7,547 nucleotides of DNA from an uncultured Oscillospiraceae bacterium (lineage in GTDB: Bacteria; Bacillota; Clostridia; Oscillospirales; Ruminococcaceae). Shown here piece by piece: positions 4,992 to 7,547 of this stretch. The notes under the pieces are model-generated. The model was not told where the DNA came from. It made no database searches and worked only from the letters and a program-made list of their open reading frames with translations. Where the stretch lies: the NCBI GenBank assembly GCA_934456315.1, contig CAKSHG010000098.1, forward strand, positions 1 through 7,547, read 5' to 3'. The stretch's first letter is position 1. The number at the start of each line of letters is the position of its first letter. The position numbers and the translations under genes were made by a program.

Positions 4992-6848
4992 ATGAAAAGA
5001 GTCTGCGGCAACTGCTTCGCGAGGATAAGCGGGAACGTCTGCCGGAAGTGCGGTCATGTGAACGTCCGCACCCGCATGGAATACGACGCGCTGCCGGTGG
5101 GGACGGTGATCGGCGGCAGGTACATAATCGGCAGGCTGATGGGCAGGGGAGGATTCGGAATGATCTACCTTGCCTATGACGAGCAGTCGGAAAAGCCGGT
5201 GGCGGTCAAGGAGTTCTTCCCGGACGGGACGGCGGCGCGCTCGCAGGACAACATAAGCGTGGAGCCGATGACCGCTCTCCAGGAGGAAAGCTACAGCGCG
5301 GGGCTGGAGCGGTTCTTCAACGAGGCGGAGATCATTTCGGGATTCCGCGAGTGCTCCGAGGTCATCGGGATATACGATGTTTTCCGGGAGAACGGCACAG
5401 CGTACTACGCGATGGAGTTCGTGCACGGAGCATCGCTGAAAAACTTTGCGGAAACGAACAGCGCGATCTCTCCGGGGCAGGCGGTGTACATTGCGAAACG
5501 TCTGCTTCCATCGCTGAACATACTCCATCAGCGGGGAGTTATCCACCGCGACGTATCCCCGGACAACATAATGCTGTGCGCGGACGGTTCCGTGAAGCTC
5601 ATCGACTTCGGCTCGGCGCGGTACATTCAGGACAGGACGTGCAGCATGTCCGTGATACTGAAGCAGGGATTTGCGCCGCTGGAGCAGTATCAGCGCCGCG
5701 GAGCGCAGGGCGGCTGGACGGACATCTACTCGCTTGGCGCGTCGCTGTTTTACGCGATGACGCTGATAACTCCGGATGACCCGCTGACGCGTCTGGAGGA
5801 CGACAGCGACTTTGAATTCCAGCTGCACGGGGTGCCGGCTGCACTCTCGGAGATACTGAAAAAGGCGTGCCAGGTGCGGCGGGAGCTGCGCTACCAGAAC
5901 GCGGAGGAAATGCTGACGGATATCCAGTGCTGCGGGACGGACGCGGTGGAGATAGCTCCGGAGCGCATTCAGCAGGCGATACGAAGCGGTTCTGCGAATG
6001 ACGAGATAACGCCGCCGGGGCGTTCCGTGTTTCAGACAGCGGCGGCGGCTCTGTCAACTGCGGCGAGCTCCACGGTGGAGTTCTTTTCTGGCATCAGCCG
6101 TGCGATAGCGCCGGTCAAGGTCAGGATAGGCGGGGAGATGTTTCCGGTGAATTCAGTGGAGCTGGACCTGTCCGACCGGGAGCTTACCAACGCGCAGATA
6201 GTAAACCTCCGTCATATGAAGCGGCTGAAGGTGCTGAACCTGATGTACAATTACATAACTGACCTGTCCTGTCTGGAGGGGCTGACGCAGCTTGAGGAGA
6301 TACATTTCAGCCACAACAACGTGACGGACATCAGCTTCATGACCAACATGACAGAGCTGCGGAGGATAAGCGCCGAGAATTCGGAGATAACGGACATATC
6401 GCCGCTTTCGGGAAAAACGAAACTTGAAGCGGTGTTCATCGGGGACAGCCTGGTGACGGACATAACTCCGCTGAAAAGCGCACGCGGGCTGAAACAGCTT
6501 GGCTGCAACGAGCTGCATATCGGCACTCTGGACGCGCTTGAGGGCATGACGGAGCTTGAGATGATATGCCTTGCCGGAAGCGGTCTGTGGAGTATTGCGC
6601 CGCTTTCCTCCAGCAAGAAGCTGAAAAACGTGTATATAGGCAGGAACAATGTATCGGATCTTTCGCCGCTCATCGGGTGTGACATTTCGGAAATGTACAT
6701 TGACCTGAATCAGCTGAACGGGAACCTGGAGGCGTTCCGGGGACTTACGGTGCACGGGTTCATAGTGATGAACGGCAACGGGTACAAGCCGGAGGATATC
6801 GAGTATATAAGGTCGACGATCAATGGCGAGGTAGAGATAGAAATCTGA
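4992..6848 (+). CDS. Zinc-ribbon Ser/Thr protein kinase fused to a leucine-rich-repeat domain
   Basis: A 618-residue soluble protein predicted to phosphorylate Ser/Thr on unknown targets. Three parts are visible. First, a zinc ribbon with C5-x2-C8 and C17-x2-C20. Second, a Hanks-type kinase (about 43-315): Gly-rich loop GRGGFG (51-56), ATP lysine K73 in VAVKEF, a helix-C glutamate (E111 or E113), catalytic HRDVSPDN (185-192, D187 and N192), DFG (205-207), activation-segment end APLEQYQ (228-234) and DIYSLG (244-249). All catalytic residues are present; the usual HRDLK lysine is Ser189, which I recall as normal in this Firmicute family. Third, after a linker (about 316-385), an LRR domain of seven internalin-like repeats starting at 412, 434, 456, 478, 500, 522 and 544, an exact 22-residue period, plus cap repeats. 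No signal peptide or membrane span is seen, unlike PASTA kinases, so LRRs probably act as a cytoplasmic partner- or substrate-binding arm. AAAGGGGGG (4977-4985) fixes the ATG. An HTH gene follows 19 nt later in the same operon. Confidence 0.93.
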   Translation: MKRVCGNCFARISGNVCRKCGHVNVRTRMEYDALPVGTVIGGRYIIGRLMGRGGFGMIYLAYDEQSEKPVAVKEFFPDGTAARSQDNISVEPMTALQEESYSAGLERFFNEAEIISGFRECSEVIGIYDVFRENGTAYYAMEFVHGASLKNFAETNSAISPGQAVYIAKRLLPSLNILHQRGVIHRDVSPDNIMLCADGSVKLIDFGSARYIQDRTCSMSVILKQGFAPLEQYQRRGAQGGWTDIYSLGASLFYAMTLITPDDPLTRLEDDSDFEFQLHGVPAALSEILKKACQVRRELRYQNAEEMLTDIQCCGTDAVEIAPERIQQAIRSGSANDEITPPGRSVFQTAAAALSTAASSTVEFFSGISRAIAPVKVRIGGEMFPVNSVELDLSDRELTNAQIVNLRHMKRLKVLNLMYNYITDLSCLEGLTQLEEIHFSHNNVTDISFMTNMTELRRISAENSEITDISPLSGKTKLEAVFIGDSLVTDITPLKSARGLKQLGCNELHIGTLDALEGMTELEMICLAGSGLWSIAPLSSSKKLKNVYIGRNNVSDLSPLIGCDISEMYIDLNQLNGNLEAFRGLTVHGFIVMNGNGYKPEDIEYIRSTINGEVEIEI

Positions 6849-6867
6849 CATCAATGAGGGGTATTAT

Positions 6868-7257
6868 ATGAAAACGGAAGAGATCGAGGCGAAGATACGC
6901 AGGACGAAGCGGCTTGACATGCAGATGATATATGACAATCAGCCGCCGGAGTTCTCAATATATTTGCAGGAGCTGCTAAAGGAGAAGTCGGTCAGGAAAG
7001 CGAGTCTTATCAAGGTACTGAACGTTGACCGGAATTACGGGTATCAGATGCTGAATGGAACGCGTGTCCCGACCCGGATCCAGCTGCTGCACATTGCATT
7101 GTACTGCCAGTTTGACACGAGGCAGACGCAGCGCCTGCTGAACCTGGCAGGAAGGGAGGCGCTCTACGTCCGCCGTCCGGAGGACGCAAAGACGATGCAC
7201 TGTCTGGAGCACCCGATGAAATACCAGGACGCCTGCCAGTTCATCTGGGGTGAGTGA
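6868..7257 (+). CDS. Small XRE-like helix-turn-helix protein, kinase partner
   Basis: A 129-residue protein with no enzymatic motif. Residues about 31-95 resemble a lambda-repressor/XRE-like helical bundle: YLQELLKEK (32-40) as helix 1, KASLIKVLNVD (44-54) as helix 2, RNYGYQMLNGTRVP (55-68) as the putative recognition helix and turn, then LLHIALYC (73-80) and TRQTQRLLNLAG (84-95). A conserved-looking tail follows (ALYVRRPEDAKTMHCLEH, 98-115). From memory, similar small proteins often sit beside Firmicute Ser/Thr kinases of the type just upstream, which suggests it is a DNA-binding output or a phosphorylation target. GAGGGG (6856-6861) lies 6 nt before the ATG. It starts 19 nt after the kinase stop, so the two are co-transcribed. 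No clear terminator follows. The role is inference; the HTH call is moderately sure. Confidence 0.75.
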   Translation: MKTEEIEAKIRRTKRLDMQMIYDNQPPEFSIYLQELLKEKSVRKASLIKVLNVDRNYGYQMLNGTRVPTRIQLLHIALYCQFDTRQTQRLLNLAGREALYVRRPEDAKTMHCLEHPMKYQDACQFIWGE

Positions 7258-7377
7258 GCCGGCAGGGAAGCAGACGAGAGTCGAATAAGCTGTGCTGACC
7301 GTATTATTATGTGCTGGGAAAGCGGCTTTTGGGTGGTCTGTGGTTTGCGTGGGCTTACCTGAATTCGGGAAAAATGC

Positions 7378-7415
7378 ACTTTTGAAAATTTTTATTGTTT
7401 TTTGAGAAAAAGCAC
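7378..7415 (+). promoter_or_regulatory. A/T-tract region upstream of the tRNA promoter (UP-element-like)
   Basis: A 38-nt stretch dominated by phased A and T runs lies directly upstream of the tRNA -35 box, where UP elements boost stable-RNA promoters by binding the RNA polymerase alpha subunit. The rest of 7258-7377 holds no gene, and I see no convincing terminator for the kinase operon. Confidence 0.4.
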
Positions 7416-7444
7416 TTGACAAATTGAGCAGACCATGATATAAT
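7416..7444 (+). promoter_or_regulatory. Consensus promoter of the tRNA-Pro gene
   Basis: TTGACA (7416-7421), 17 nt, TATAAT (7439-7444), with TG at 7436-7437: perfect in both hexamers. The predicted start is near 7451, about 20 nt before the mature tRNA end. Confidence 0.9.
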
Positions 7445-7446
7445 AT

Positions 7447-7470
7447 ATAAGTCAATTAAGATTGACTTAT
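7447..7470 (+). other. Perfect 10-bp hairpin in the tRNA leader
   Basis: ATAAGTCAAT (7447-7456) and ATTGACTTAT (7461-7470) are exact inverted repeats around a TAAG loop. The right arm ends at the base before the mature tRNA, so the transcript's 5' leader would form a stem of 6-10 bp, depending on the start site, stacked against the acceptor. It may affect RNase P processing, or be a DNA site overlapping the start point. Confidence 0.6.
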
Positions 7471-7547
7471 CGAGATGTGGCTCAGTTTGGTAGAGCGCTG
7501 CGTTCGGGACGCAGAGGTCGCAGGTTCGAATCCTGTCATCTCGACCA
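7471..7547 (+). tRNA. tRNA-Pro (anticodon CGG)
   Basis: A complete 77-nt cloverleaf ending in an encoded CCA at the last base of the window. The acceptor CGAGATG (7471-7477) pairs with CATCTCG (7537-7543). The anticodon arm is CTGCG-TTCGGGA-CGCAG (7498-7514), giving anticodon CGG (7505-7507), which reads the proline codon CCG. The T arm is CAGG-TTCGAAT-CCTG, with a possible extra closing pair. The C1-G72 pair, A73 and G37 are hallmarks of bacterial tRNA-Pro. Confidence 0.97.

Noticed and set aside
4968..5828. Minus-strand ORF of 286 codons opposite the kinase
   Set aside because: It mirrors the kinase frame, is rich in Arg/His/Val, and has no motif or ribosome site; the kinase on the plus strand has all catalytic motifs.
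7258..7400. Intrinsic terminator for the kinase-HTH operon
   Set aside because: The only candidate stem (AAAGC-G-GCTTT near 7319) has no workable loop and no strong T-run, so no terminator is called.
1..7547. A CRISPR array or type VI-D direct repeats within the window
   Set aside because: No regularly spaced repeats of about 30-36 nt are visible on either strand, and no run resembling known Cas13d repeats was found. The array, if any, should lie left of position 1.

Overview
The window looks like a chromosomal segment of a gut Firmicute of the Ruminococcus / [Eubacterium] siraeum type (Oscillospiraceae/Ruminococcaceae). This rests on the truncated Cas13d, which in my memory most resembles the E. 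siraeum protein, on consensus SigA-type promoters (17-nt spacers), on strong AGGAGG-like ribosome sites, and on the zinc-ribbon kinase family. The assignment is by recognition; no search was run.

Left part (1-1453): the minus strand carries the first 417 codons of a type VI-D CRISPR effector, Cas13d. It is open to the left window edge, so its second nuclease half, and any crRNA array or WYL accessory gene, would lie outside. A 200-bp divergent intergenic region follows, with a near-consensus promoter firing each way: cas13d to the left, a chromate-transporter pair to the right.

Middle part (1454-4756): two half-size ChrA proteins overlap by 4 nt (GTGA) and form one two-gene operon. A GC-rich spacer with a bidirectional intrinsic terminator separates them from a convergent operon on the minus strand. 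That operon encodes a MarR-family repressor and a MATE multidrug exporter (mepRA-like layout), overlapping by 4 nt (ATGA). Its promoter holds two copies of a TCCGAAnnCGGA palindrome, one filling the -10/-35 spacer and one just after the start site, as expected for autorepression.

Right part (4757-7547): a 159-bp MITE-like inverted-repeat element with a TAAA duplication sits just upstream of the promoter for a two-gene operon. The operon encodes (1) a soluble zinc-ribbon Ser/Thr protein kinase fused to a regular 22-residue leucine-rich-repeat domain and (2) a small XRE-like helix-turn-helix protein. The window ends exactly at the CCA of a tRNA-Pro(CGG) gene with its own consensus promoter and a 10-bp hairpin against its 5' end.

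The most notable items are the truncated Cas13d, the kinase-LRR/HTH pair as a possible uncharacterised signalling module, the MarR operator pair and the MITE-like element. No CRISPR array is visible inside the window.
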